From assembly GCF_000155475.1 (NCBI RefSeq), contig NZ_DS990392.1, positions 365,053 to 429,052 of the forward strand: a DNA stretch of 64,000 nucleotides, in the 5' to 3' direction. Positions 54,466 to 63,325 of the stretch are shown piece after piece; position 1 is the stretch's first letter, and every line of letters starts with the position of its first letter. The notes below the pieces were generated by a model that had not been told where the DNA came from, made no database searches, and saw only the letters and a program-made list of their open reading frames with translations. The translations under genes and the position numbers were made by a program. This stretch comes from Helicobacter cinaedi CCUG 18818 = ATCC BAA-847. GTDB taxonomy: Bacteria > Campylobacterota > Campylobacteria > Campylobacterales > Helicobacteraceae.

Positions 54466-55679
54466 TACTCAATGCCTTTATGTTAGCCTTTCGGCAGATA
54501 AGGCGGAATTTTCTACGCGCATTTTTGACAATGCTTGGCGTGATTATTGGCGTTGGGGCGGTTGTTGTGATGATTAGCATAGGCAATGGCACAACCAAAA
54601 TGATAACAGATAGAATTTCTTCACTTGGAAGCAATCTTTTGCTTGTGTTTCCTGCAAGGGCTATGAATCCAAGTGGGGCAAATTTACGCCGTAATTTTAG
54701 TTTGCAAGAAGCCCAAAGGCTACAAGCCCTTACACAAGATTATATACAAGCTGTTGCACCCATCTCGCAAAGTTCAGTTGTGCTGCAATTTCAATCTCAA
54801 AATACCACTACACAGGCTCAAGGCGTAACGGAAGGCTTTTTTGAAGTAACGCAATGGGATAGTAGTGAGGGCAGGGACTTTGAAGAAAATGAATATCGTG
54901 TGGGGAGTAATGTCTGCTTGATAGGCGAATCTGTGCGAAAAAATCTTTTTAATGAGAGTAATCCGCTCGGGCAGAAAATCCGCTTAAATAACATTGTATG
55001 TGAATGTATAGGCGTTTTAGAATCTAAAGGGCAGGGCGGTATGGGAAATGATCAAGATGATGTGATTTTACTGCCTATGAAGGCGTTTTTACGCTCTGTT
55101 TCAGGGAATAACTCACTCTTTTTTGTTAATCGCTTAATGCTTAGGGCAAAGGATAATGCCGATTCCACAGAAATACTTCCTGTTTTAACTCAGGCTTTGC
55201 GTGAAGTGAGAAATGTCCGCGTTGGTGAGAAAGATTCCTTTGAGATTATGGATACTAAGCAAATTGAGCAAACACTTACTTCCACGACAAAAAGGCTAAC
55301 AGGGCTTTTGGGTATGATAGCGGGGGTGAGTTTGATTGTTGGGGGTATTGGCATTATGAATATTATGCTTGTTTCTGTAACCGAGCGGACAAAGGAGATT
55401 GGGACGCGTATGGCGATTGGGGCGTTGCAAAGTGAGGTGCTTATGCAGTTTTTGATTGAATCTATTACACTAAGCTCCTTTGGTGGTTTGATTGGGATTA
55501 TATGGGCGTTTTTTGCTTCACTTGGATTAAGCTATTATATGGAGATTCCATTTATTTTTGATGTGCCAACAGCCATTGTTGCCTTTTTGTTTTCTGCTTT
55601 TATTGGAATCTTGTTTGGCTATCTCCCAGCTAGACGCGCTTCAAAGCTTAACCCCATTGACGCCCTGCGACACGAGTAA
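54462..55679 (+). CDS. MacB-like ABC transporter membrane subunit
   Basis: The 405-residue protein has the type VII ABC fold: one N-terminal helix with the MLGVIIGVGAVVVMISIGNGT motif, a large periplasmic domain (residues about 50-280) and three C-terminal helices (SLIVGGIGIMNIMLVSVTERTKEIG). Together with the ATPase and adaptor it forms a mechanotransmission pump; substrates could be macrolides, peptides or lipoproteins, not decidable here. Confidence 0.92.
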   Translation: MILNAFMLAFRQIRRNFLRAFLTMLGVIIGVGAVVVMISIGNGTTKMITDRISSLGSNLLLVFPARAMNPSGANLRRNFSLQEAQRLQALTQDYIQAVAPISQSSVVLQFQSQNTTTQAQGVTEGFFEVTQWDSSEGRDFEENEYRVGSNVCLIGESVRKNLFNESNPLGQKIRLNNIVCECIGVLESKGQGGMGNDQDDVILLPMKAFLRSVSGNNSLFFVNRLMLRAKDNADSTEILPVLTQALREVRNVRVGEKDSFEIMDTKQIEQTLTSTTKRLTGLLGMIAGVSLIVGGIGIMNIMLVSVTERTKEIGTRMAIGALQSEVLMQFLIESITLSSFGGLIGIIWAFFASLGLSYYMEIPFIFDVPTAIVAFLFSAFIGILFGYLPARRASKLNPIDALRHE

Positions 55680-55687
55680 TTGATATT

Positions 55688-55713
55688 TCTAAAATTTATT
55701 TTAGATTCTAAAA
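55688..55713. terminator. AT-rich inverted repeats between convergent operons
   Basis: TCTAAAAT-TT-ATTTTAGA (55688-55705) and TTTTAGA-T-TCTAAAA (55699-55713) overlap each other just after the permease stop. The T/A-rich stems could terminate either strand, but stability is low. Confidence 0.4.
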
Positions 55714-55730
55714 ATACCTCCGCAATAGAC

Positions 55731-56477
55731 TTATTTCACCGCGATAATACTTCCAAAATTCACCCATTTAAACAGTACTTCAGCTCCGCTAAAACCGACA
55801 TTTTTTAGCAGTGCCATATTCTCTTCAAGGCTAAATGGGATAAGCACATTTTCTAATGCCTCACGCTTTTTGTTTATCTCATATTGCGTGTAGCCCTGCT
55901 CCATTTTATACCGCAAATACCGCTCTATCATTTGCCTATCAAGGATTCTATGATGACTTGTCATTTTTTCACTCACGATAAGAATCCCGCCAGATTCTAA
56001 AGAATCATATATCTTTTGGAGCAGGTTTTGCCGCTGCATAGGGCGGATAAACTGCAAAATATAATTGGCAAGAATAATGCGTGAGGGCAAAAAGTCATAT
56101 TCTAACAAATCCGCATATTCAAAGCTAATCTTAGCCCCATACGCTTGTGCTTTAAGTCTTGCCTTTTCTATCATCGCTTGTGAATTATCAATGCCCACAA
56201 ACTTTGCGTTCATATTGTTATTTTCTTTATATATTGCGTGATACAAGGCTAGAAGTGTGCTGCCTGTGGAACTGCCTAAATCATAAATAAGCGGAGATTG
56301 CGTATTTACATTTTGTATCCCATCACTTAGATTCAGCATACAAAAATCCACAATCAAATCCAGCACTTCCCTGTAATGCGGGATTGAACGCTCAAGCATA
56401 TCGTCAAATACACTTGCTACTTGTGCGTCAAACTCAAACTGCTTGTGTGTATTTTGGGTAAAAAGCTTATCTTTCAT
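55731..56477 (-). CDS. cmoA: Carboxy-SAM synthase
   Basis: The 248-residue enzyme makes carboxy-S-adenosyl-methionine from prephenate and SAM for tRNA uridine-34 modification. CmoA hallmarks: FDAQVASVFDDMLERSIPHY, SAM motif YDLGSSTGSTLLAL, VGIDNSQAMIEKAR and ANYILQFIRPMQR. The partner cmoB is not in this window. Confidence 0.93.
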   Translation of the reverse strand: MKDKLFTQNTHKQFEFDAQVASVFDDMLERSIPHYREVLDLIVDFCMLNLSDGIQNVNTQSPLIYDLGSSTGSTLLALYHAIYKENNNMNAKFVGIDNSQAMIEKARLKAQAYGAKISFEYADLLEYDFLPSRIILANYILQFIRPMQRQNLLQKIYDSLESGGILIVSEKMTSHHRILDRQMIERYLRYKMEQGYTQYEINKKREALENVLIPFSLEENMALLKNVGFSGAEVLFKWVNFGSIIAVK

Positions 56478-56493
56478 ATTTTATTTTTCAAGC

Positions 56494-56528
56494 CTAGATT
56501 CTATCACCACATATTTTTTAGAATCTAG
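56494..56528 (-). terminator. Palindrome at the thiG stop
   Basis: CTAGATTCTA (56494-56503) and TAGAATCTAG (56519-56528) form a perfect 10-bp stem with a 15-nt loop, covering the end of thiG and preceding the cmoA gene. It has the same AGATTCT arms as other palindromes here. T-run absent, so termination is uncertain. Confidence 0.45.
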
Positions 56529-57307
56529 CCTAGATTTGCCATTCCATCAATGGGCGAACTCGCACTCGCATAGGCTTTGCGTGGGATTCTCCCAGCTAGG
56601 TAGCTCAAACGCCCAGCCTGCACGGCGTATTTCATCGCTTCTGCCATAAGCGTGGGATTCTGTGCTTGTGCGATAGCTGTATTTGTCAAAACGCCATCAG
56701 CTCCAAGCTCCATAGCAATACTCGCATCACTGCCACAGCCCACACCCGCATCAACAATCAATGGCACTTTGATGGCTTCTTTGATAAAAGCAATATTATA
56801 GCGATTTTGAATCCCAAGCCCACTGCCAATAGGAGCAGCAAGAGGCATTACCGCACTTGCCCCAGCATCTTCAAGTCTTTTTGCCATAATGGGATCATCA
56901 TTTGTGTAAGTCAGCACACAAAAGCCCTCTTTTGCTAGAATCTCCGTGGCATTTAGTGTTTCAAGCACATCGGGATAGAGCGTTTTTTGCGTATCGCCAA
57001 TAATCTCAAGCTTGATAAAATCAATACCTGTGGCTTCTCTTACAAGGCGAAAAAGTGTAACAGCTTCTTTAGCATTCACACACCCTGCGGAGTTTGGCAG
57101 AAACTCAATCTTTGTGTCCTTAAAAGTCTCTAGCAGATTCTCACTCTTATTATCCATAATATTCACACGCCTTACCGCCACGGTAATGATTTCTGCTCCA
57201 CTTGCTAAAGTCGCTTCTTTTGTCGTGGCAAAATCCTTGTATTTCCCACTCCCCACGATAAGACGCGAAGTAAAAGTGTGTTTTCCTATTTGCAATGTAT
57301 CAGTCAT
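56525..57307 (-). CDS. thiG: Thiazole synthase
   Basis: The 260-residue TIM-barrel enzyme makes the thiazole of thiamine. The Schiff-base lysine is in [28 protein letters not shown] and [15 protein letters not shown] bind the phosphate and substrate. thiG is present here without thiS, thiH or thiF next to it, so the rest of the pathway must be elsewhere. No TPP riboswitch was seen upstream. Confidence 0.94.
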   Translation of the reverse strand: MTDTLQIGKHTFTSRLIVGSGKYKDFATTKEATLASGAEIITVAVRRVNIMDNKSENLLETFKDTKIEFLPNSAGCVNAKEAVTLFRLVREATGIDFIKLEIIGDTQKTLYPDVLETLNATEILAKEGFCVLTYTNDDPIMAKRLEDAGASAVMPLAAPIGSGLGIQNRYNIAFIKEAIKVPLIVDAGVGCGSDASIAMELGADGVLTNTAIAQAQNPTLMAEAMKYAVQAGRLSYLAGRIPRKAYASASSPIDGMANLG

Positions 57308-57328
57308 AATAATCCTTTGTAATGTATT

Positions 57329-58777
57329 TTAACGCAGTGTGCTAATGGCTTGTAATAGATGATTTGGGGTAAGTCCAAAGTCTGCGATATGCTTTAAGCA
57401 TTTTTGTGCGGCAATGCTATGAGCTAAAGTGCCTTGCAGGGCTGAATCTAGCCCATTATACCCTTGAGCTAAAAGGGCGGCAATAAGCCCACTTAGCATA
57501 TCGCCACTCCCACCTTTAGCAAGGGCATTAGAACCAAGCGGATTGATATAAATTTTTTCACTCTTAGCAATAAAGACATTTGCCCCTTTGAGCAAAAGCG
57601 TTGTGTGTGGGTATTTCTGCGTAAAATCTAGCATAGCTTGAATGCGTTTGCTAGGGTTATATTCCCCCAAGCCACAATGTTGTAAAAGGGCGTTAAACTC
57701 CTTTGGGTGGGGCGTTAGAACAATCTCGCGTGAAAAGTCTAAGGTCTGCTGACTTAGCGTTGTGTCTAAAAAATCTTTAATCTTTGGTGTATGAAACACA
57801 TCAGCATCAAGCACACAGGGCAAAGTAAAGGCATTAGAAGTAGAATCTATAAGGGATTCTAAAACGAGTTTAGAGTTTTCCACGCCAAGCCCCATACCCA
57901 AGGCTAATGCCGTAGCATTTTGTGGCACATCGGGGCTTTGCATTAAAGTAAAGGGTATAGAATCGGTGTGTGGATTCTGCTTTTCTACTACACTCACTAG
58001 CCCAACCCCAAAATGCAGGGCAGCTTGTGCACTTAATATACAAGCACCAAGCTTTTCTCCAGCAAAAACGCCCAAATGTCCAAAATCGCCTTTATGTGTA
58101 TTTTGAATCTTTCTATGTGGGAGTTTTAAATCGCTTGATTCTAGCATTTTGATATTTGAGCTGATTTGATAGAGATTTTGACTTATGCCAAGATTCCCAA
58201 TGTGAATCTGCCCCACAAAATCTTTTGCTACATCACTAAGACAAGCAAGGTTTATCACTCCCATACAAAGTGTGTGATGTGCCTTAAAGGCTATGTTATG
58301 GGAAGCAAGGGTGCTAGATTCACTTAAACCACTTGGCACATCACAGGCTACGCATAAACAAGCATTTTTTTGAGCCACTTGTAAAATCTCTATAATCTCG
58401 CGTGTCAGTTCCCCCTTAAGCCCACTGCCTACGATACAATCCACCACTACATCGCAAGGCAGAATCTTTTTAATAAATTTTACTTCACACAACTTTGCGC
58501 GCTCATAGTTTTTCACACATAGCGGTGATTTTGGCTCTTTGACTTGATAGATTCTAATGCTGTATTCCCCGCTTAGACGCCTAGCTAATGCATAGCCATC
58601 GCCGCCATTATCACCCCCACCGCAAAGGATCGTAATCACACTGCCTTTATGTGTGATTTTAGCAATGAGTGATTCTAAGGCACTAGCGGCATTTTCCATA
58701 AGAAGTTCAGGTGTGAGAGAAAACTTCTCACAAGCCCTTTTATCTAAAAGTGAAGTGTTTTGATAGACATTTTTCAT
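57329..58777 (-). CDS. Bifunctional NAD(P)HX epimerase / dehydratase
   Basis: The 482-residue protein repairs hydrated NAD(P)H. The N-terminal epimerase (NnrE) part has GGGDNGGDGYALARRL and CDVPSGLSE; the C-terminal dehydratase (NnrD) part has VLTPHPKEFNALL, LLKGANVFI and the ADP-binding GGSGDMLSGLIAALLAQG. Both parts look complete. It lies between biotin carboxylase and thiG. Confidence 0.92.
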   Translation of the reverse strand: MKNVYQNTSLLDKRACEKFSLTPELLMENAASALESLIAKITHKGSVITILCGGGDNGGDGYALARRLSGEYSIRIYQVKEPKSPLCVKNYERAKLCEVKFIKKILPCDVVVDCIVGSGLKGELTREIIEILQVAQKNACLCVACDVPSGLSESSTLASHNIAFKAHHTLCMGVINLACLSDVAKDFVGQIHIGNLGISQNLYQISSNIKMLESSDLKLPHRKIQNTHKGDFGHLGVFAGEKLGACILSAQAALHFGVGLVSVVEKQNPHTDSIPFTLMQSPDVPQNATALALGMGLGVENSKLVLESLIDSTSNAFTLPCVLDADVFHTPKIKDFLDTTLSQQTLDFSREIVLTPHPKEFNALLQHCGLGEYNPSKRIQAMLDFTQKYPHTTLLLKGANVFIAKSEKIYINPLGSNALAKGGSGDMLSGLIAALLAQGYNGLDSALQGTLAHSIAAQKCLKHIADFGLTPNHLLQAISTLR

Positions 58778-58783
58778 ATTCTT

Positions 58784-60208
58784 TTAAGCCCCATATCTCG
58801 CGCTTAACGCTGCTGCGATGACGCTTACCACATCATCTTCTGGCTTAGATTCAGGCTTTGGCATAAGCTCTGCAATTTTGCTTTCAATATAGGAAGTATC
58901 AAAATGCCCCCGCCTAAAGTCCTTGTCATTACAAATATTCATCAAAAATGGAATGGTTGTTTTCACGCCCTTAATGGTAAATTCACTTAACGCCCTAGAG
59001 AGCTTATTCACCGCTAGGTTATAGCTTGAAGCCTTCACAATAAGCTTTGCTATCATAGAATCATAAAAAGGTGGAATCACATAGTCTTTGTAAATACAGC
59101 TATCCACACGCACAAAAGGTCCTAGGGCAGGGTAGTAGGTGGTAATCTTGCCCGGATTTGGCACAAAGTCATTTGCCACATCTTCGGCGTTGATTCTAGC
59201 CTCTATCGCAAAGCCTTGGGCGCGTATGTCGTGCTGGGTTAAGTCCAAAATCTCGCCTTGTGCTATGCGAATCTGCCGTCCTATCAAGTCATAGCCTGTA
59301 ATCTCTTCTGTAACGCCGTGCTCTACTTGTATGCGTGTATTCATCTCCATAAAGTAAAAGGTGTTGTTTTCATCAAGCAAAAACTCAACCGTTCCGGCAT
59401 TTGTGTATTGTGCGGCTTTGGCTGCGGCTTTGGCAGTAGCTCCCATTCTCCTGCGTAAGTCATCGCTAATGAGCGGGCTAGGTGCGATTTCTATAAGCTT
59501 TTGATGTCGGCGTTGGATAGAGCAATCCCGTTCTAAGAGATGAATGACATTCCCATAATTATCCGCTAGAATCTGAAATTCAATATGGCGGGGATTGACA
59601 ATATATTTTTCCATAAATACATCATCATTTTTGAAAAATGCCATTGCCTCACGCTTACACGCATTAAAAGATTCTATCAAACCCTCTTGCCTTTCAACAA
59701 CGCGTATGCCACGCCCACCACCACCGCTACTAGCCTTTAAAATCACAGGATAGCCGATTTTTTGTGCGATTTTAGCAATCTCTTGTGTTGAGTGTTTATT
59801 AAGCGGTTCAGTTCCGGGCACAATGGGGATTCCATTCTTTTGCATAATTTCACGCGCCGCATTCTTATCGCCCATTTTAGCAATCGTTTTAGAATCTGGA
59901 CCTATCCAAGTAATCCCCGCTTCTTGCACCTTTTTAGCAAAATGTGCATTCTCACTTAAGAAACCATAGCCGGGGTGAATGGCATCAACCTCGGCTTTTA
60001 GTGCCACCTCAACAATTAAGTCCGCATCTAAGTATCCACGCAAAGGATCATCGCTTATTTCATAAGATTCATCTGCCATTTTCACATGGAGGCAGTCTCT
60101 ATCCGCCCTTGCATATATCGCCACACTTTTAATGTGTAAATCCCTGCACGCACGGATAATACGCACGGCTATTTCGCCACGATTGGCAATGAGAATCTTT
60201 TGAAACAT
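58784..60208 (-). CDS. Biotin carboxylase subunit (acetyl-CoA or pyruvate carboxylase)
   Basis: The 474-residue ATP-grasp enzyme carboxylates biotin on a carrier. Motifs: KILIANRGEIAVRIIRACRD, GYGFLSEN, SSGGGGRGIRVV, ERDCSIQRRHQK and FMEMNTRIQVEHGVTE. The sequence, including the C-terminal FRRGHFDTSYIE, looks more like the two-subunit pyruvate carboxylase A chain of Campylobacter than the AccC of H. pylori, but I cannot decide. The carrier subunit is not in the window. It follows ppa by 30 bases. Confidence 0.87.
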   Translation of the reverse strand: MFQKILIANRGEIAVRIIRACRDLHIKSVAIYARADRDCLHVKMADESYEISDDPLRGYLDADLIVEVALKAEVDAIHPGYGFLSENAHFAKKVQEAGITWIGPDSKTIAKMGDKNAAREIMQKNGIPIVPGTEPLNKHSTQEIAKIAQKIGYPVILKASSGGGGRGIRVVERQEGLIESFNACKREAMAFFKNDDVFMEKYIVNPRHIEFQILADNYGNVIHLLERDCSIQRRHQKLIEIAPSPLISDDLRRRMGATAKAAAKAAQYTNAGTVEFLLDENNTFYFMEMNTRIQVEHGVTEEITGYDLIGRQIRIAQGEILDLTQHDIRAQGFAIEARINAEDVANDFVPNPGKITTYYPALGPFVRVDSCIYKDYVIPPFYDSMIAKLIVKASSYNLAVNKLSRALSEFTIKGVKTTIPFLMNICNDKDFRRGHFDTSYIESKIAELMPKPESKPEDDVVSVIAAALSARYGA

Positions 60209-60238
60209 ATAAAATCCTTTTAATTTTGGCGTATGGAT

Positions 60239-60760
60239 TTAGCCCTTGTAGGCTTTGATTGACTTATCTAGTATGGCTTGAGCGACAGCTTTATCTTGGT
60301 ATTCTTTAACTTTTACCCATTTGTTTGGTTCTAAAGTCTTATAAGTTTCAAAAAAGTTTTTGATTCTATCAAGTGTGATTTGGGGTAAATCATCTAAACA
60401 CTGAATCTTATCAAAGCTTGGATCAATCTTTGAAACAGGCACAGCGATAAGTTTTTCGTCCATTCCGCTTTCATCTTCCATAACAAGCACACCTATAAGC
60501 CTTGAAGCAATCATACTTCCAGCTTGAAGCGGATAGGGATTTAGCACAAGCACATCAACAGGATCGCCATCATCTGCTAGAGTATTTGGGACAAAGCCAT
60601 AATTTGCTGGATAAAACATCGCACTATACATCACTCTATCCACGACAACTAAGCCGCTATCTTTATCCACTTCGTATTTGATATTTGAACCATAGGGGAT
60701 TTCAATGATGACATTGACTTTATCTGGGTTTTCGCCTACTGATACTTTTGAGAGATTCAT
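60239..60760 (-). CDS. ppa: Inorganic pyrophosphatase
   Basis: The 173-residue family I enzyme hydrolyses pyrophosphate. The signature DDGDPVDVLVL and the metal-binding Asp/Glu residues (FYPANYGFVPNT, MDEKLIAVPVSKID) are present. Length is usual. Its ATG lies about 30 nt after a TATAAT box. Confidence 0.96.
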   Translation of the reverse strand: MNLSKVSVGENPDKVNVIIEIPYGSNIKYEVDKDSGLVVVDRVMYSAMFYPANYGFVPNTLADDGDPVDVLVLNPYPLQAGSMIASRLIGVLVMEDESGMDEKLIAVPVSKIDPSFDKIQCLDDLPQITLDRIKNFFETYKTLEPNKWVKVKEYQDKAVAQAILDKSIKAYKG

Positions 60761-60792
60761 TTAAACTCCTTGTTTGTAATCTAAAGTAGGCG

Positions 60793-60798
60793 ATTATA
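60793..60798 (-). promoter_or_regulatory. -10 element of ppa
   Basis: TTTGGTATAATCG on the minus strand, about 32 nt before the ppa ATG. Confidence 0.6.
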
Positions 60799-60830
60799 CC
60801 AAAAGAATGTATTTTTAGATTCTATTTTTC

Positions 60831-62957
60831 CTAAAAGGAGAGTGCGACTTGTAGTTTTGTATTAAAGCCGGGTTCATAAAGGGGGGTTCCACTTCCTTTG
60901 GCATATAGCTCTTTAGCTGGACTCATTTGGTTTGTGTAGGTTTGGTTGGTAATATTTAAAAACGCCAAACGCACACTTAAATACTTGCTCACATCATAGC
61001 TTACATAAATATTATGTGTGTTATAGCCCTTTTTATCCACAGAATCAATGTCGTTATAGTAGAGATTGTAGCCTTGATATTTAAGCCCCTCAACAAATCG
61101 TGTTAAATATAGAATTTGAAACTGCGGCAATGAGCTAAAAGGTCTTAATCCCACACTTGCATAGTAGCTTCTCCCACTCACAGCGGCAAATTCAAAAGTA
61201 TCGGTAATGAGCTTATTATTATACTTTGGCATACTTTGAGCTAAGCCGATATGAAAATCTATAAATGAAAAATCAAGCCCAGCACTCGCCTCATAGCCTA
61301 GAATCTCAATATGCCCATCAGTATTTGCTCTATACACATCTTCGTGTGCGTGTGTGCCTCCACCACCTGTTCCGTGGTCGTGTTCCGCTCCGCTATTTGT
61401 ATAGCTATTTATAAAGTTTTTCAAATATTGATAATACACACTTGCATGCAAACTCAACACACTATTGTCATAGTCCGTATTTAATTCCGTATTATACATA
61501 CCCTCTGCTTTGAGCCTTGGGCGGACAAGGGAGTGGGGATTAGCAAGGAGTGAGACATCAAGGGGCATCGCACCGCGTGTGTTGTAATTATGTGTGAGCT
61601 TAAAGCTTAAATCATTTGTAGCGGCATAAAAAAGCGAGATATAAGGGCTAAAGCCTTGAGTATTGTGGGTTTGTGAGATTTTATCTTGGTAATTATACAC
61701 ATCATAGCGAGAGCCAAGATCAAAACTTAGAGAATCTAGCATATTAAAATTAAAGCCTATAAATCCCCCATATACCGCCCCCATTTCTTTCCCACGATTG
61801 CCGTGTTCCAAAGCGTGTCCTTCTAAATTATGTGCTTGAGAGGCGATAAGCTGATAGTTTAGCCCATATTTAAAGCTATGTTCCCCAAAGCTATGTCTTA
61901 GCACTAAATCGCTCCCAAGATTCTGTAAGCTTAAATCCATTTCACTCTCTTCTTCACTTTGTGCTGTGGCGGCAGCCTTTGATGAAAGTTTAAGGGATTT
62001 GTGCGAGTAGTAGTTATTCCATTCTAGTTTGAAACTATCCCCCAAAGCATAGGCATACTGAAGACTTGCACTATGCGAAAGCAAGGCGTTATCAAACAAC
62101 GCAGGATTCTGCCCCGTGATGACATTTGCCGCAAAAGGTGCGGTAGAATCTACTTTATTGAAGTGATAGTTAAGATTAAGGCTGTGGCTTTCATTTGGCA
62201 AAAAGGTGAGTTTAAAAAGTGCATTATGGGCTCGAAATGGCGAAGAGGGGACTTTGGAGCCATTACCTACACGATAATAGGGCGTGTCATTAAAGTCATA
62301 GCCTACAAGCAACCCTAGATTATTTGTTATTTTGCCATAGGTTGCCACACTTGAATCTACGCCGCGATTACTTTGTCCGCCAATTGAAAAATACGCCCCA
62401 TAATTGCGATTTGCCCCGAGTAAGTCAAAGGCATTTTTTGTGGTAATGGTGATTCCACCAGCAAGGGCATTTGCACCATATTCTGCACTTGCTAAGCCCT
62501 TTTCTATCTCTATACTTTTTAGTAGATAGGGGCTAAAGAGCAAATTGCCTTGATGGTGGAAGAGATTCCCCCCTTGTGTGATGCCATCTAGCTTTATGCG
62601 AAACATTCTATCTTCAAAACTCCTAATGTAGAGTTTTTGGGCGATTTTTGAGCTACCGCCGACTTGAATCTCCGCATCTTTAGCAAACACCTCACGCAAA
62701 TCACTCGCCTGTGTATTGCGGACAAAGCTATCATCAACCACGCTAATGTTAGCATTATTTGTGGGGTGAGCGATAGAGACAAGGGGAGAGAGTTTGGTAG
62801 AGCGACTTTCAGCAGAGTAGCGTTCATCAGCAAGGACATAACTCGCACACAAAGAAATAAGTCCTATATAGATTCCCGTGGGGATTCCTACACGAGATAG
62901 AATCTTGTGCGGTTTGTGTTTTGATGTAAATGGGGTAAAAAGTGAAAAATGTGTCAT
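60831..62957 (-). CDS. TonB-dependent outer-membrane receptor with histidine-rich loop
   Basis: About 708 residues from ATG 62957, five bases after AAGGA; an ATG at 62999 lies inside the promoter. A signal peptide (ISLCASYVLA) is followed by a plug domain (ASDLREVFAKDAEIQVGG, YGANALAGGITITTKNAF) and a 22-strand-type barrel ending in VALSF. A loop near residue 545 reads EHDHGTGGGGTHAHED, like metal-binding loops of zinc receptors such as ZnuD. Zinc, nickel or another metal is plausible; the ligand is not proven. It is divergent from a small zinc-finger gene with which it shares an operator-like region. Confidence 0.88.
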   Translation of the reverse strand: MTHFSLFTPFTSKHKPHKILSRVGIPTGIYIGLISLCASYVLADERYSAESRSTKLSPLVSIAHPTNNANISVVDDSFVRNTQASDLREVFAKDAEIQVGGSSKIAQKLYIRSFEDRMFRIKLDGITQGGNLFHHQGNLLFSPYLLKSIEIEKGLASAEYGANALAGGITITTKNAFDLLGANRNYGAYFSIGGQSNRGVDSSVATYGKITNNLGLLVGYDFNDTPYYRVGNGSKVPSSPFRAHNALFKLTFLPNESHSLNLNYHFNKVDSTAPFAANVITGQNPALFDNALLSHSASLQYAYALGDSFKLEWNNYYSHKSLKLSSKAAATAQSEEESEMDLSLQNLGSDLVLRHSFGEHSFKYGLNYQLIASQAHNLEGHALEHGNRGKEMGAVYGGFIGFNFNMLDSLSFDLGSRYDVYNYQDKISQTHNTQGFSPYISLFYAATNDLSFKLTHNYNTRGAMPLDVSLLANPHSLVRPRLKAEGMYNTELNTDYDNSVLSLHASVYYQYLKNFINSYTNSGAEHDHGTGGGGTHAHEDVYRANTDGHIEILGYEASAGLDFSFIDFHIGLAQSMPKYNNKLITDTFEFAAVSGRSYYASVGLRPFSSLPQFQILYLTRFVEGLKYQGYNLYYNDIDSVDKKGYNTHNIYVSYDVSKYLSVRLAFLNITNQTYTNQMSPAKELYAKGSGTPLYEPGFNTKLQVALSF

Positions 62958-62989
62958 AAAAATCCTTAATTTTGAGATTGAAAGCTGGG

Positions 62990-63018
62990 AGTGTATCACA
63001 TTTTATAAAATGTTGCAA
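62990..63018 (-). promoter_or_regulatory. Promoter of the TonB receptor with operator-like palindrome
   Basis: Minus strand: -35 TTGCAA (63018-63013), 17-nt spacer, -10 TACACT (62995-62990). A perfect 16-bp palindrome, ACATTTTA/TAAAATGT (62998-63013), fills the spacer, the usual place of a repressor site. Confidence 0.6.
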
Positions 63019-63043
63019 TACACTTTGTAAAATGTGATATAAT
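63013..63043 (+). promoter_or_regulatory. Divergent promoter of the small zinc-finger gene
   Basis: Plus strand: the same self-complementary TTGCAA serves as -35 (63013-63018), with a 19-nt spacer and consensus TATAAT (63038-63043). The spacer contains an imperfect palindrome related to the one on the other side (CACTTTGTAAAATGTG). Confidence 0.5.
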
Positions 63044-63094
63044 TCTGCAATTTTGTAGCACTATTTTGCTAGAATTCGCTCAAAAGGAGAAATC

Positions 63095-63286
63095 ATGGAA
63101 TGTCCTTATTGCAAACACTCACTCACCCATAGCGAAGTGGTTTCACTGCTTAAAAGCCTTGATAAAGCAAAGAAAGATTGTCAAGTCTGCCATAAGCCAT
63201 TTATCGGTAGCAAAAGTGCCAAAACCTGCTCAAGTGCGTGTCGCTCAAAAGCATACAGAATCCGCAAATCCGCCCAGATTCACTGA
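63095..63286 (+). CDS. Small zinc-finger protein
   Basis: The 63-residue protein has three cysteine pairs: CPYC at residues 3-6, CQVC at 29-32 and CSSAC at 45-49, the last followed by RSKAYRIRKSA. The second and third pairs resemble treble-clef fingers (CxxC...CxxxCR) found in small DNA-binding or RNA-binding proteins. It starts at ATG 63095 after AAAGGAG. Divergent from the TonB receptor. Function unknown. Confidence 0.72.
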   Translation: MECPYCKHSLTHSEVVSLLKSLDKAKKDCQVCHKPFIGSKSAKTCSSACRSKAYRIRKSAQIH

Positions 63287-63290
63287 CATA

Positions 63291-63321
63291 CTTAAAAACT
63301 CACATTGATTTTTTATTGTGG
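63291..63321. terminator. Weak hairpin between the zinc-finger gene and tmRNA
   Basis: CACA (63301-63304) and TGTG (63317-63320) bracket an AT-rich loop, with AGTTTTTAAG following on the minus strand right after the tmRNA 3' end. Confidence 0.4.
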
Positions 63322-63325
63322 GAAA

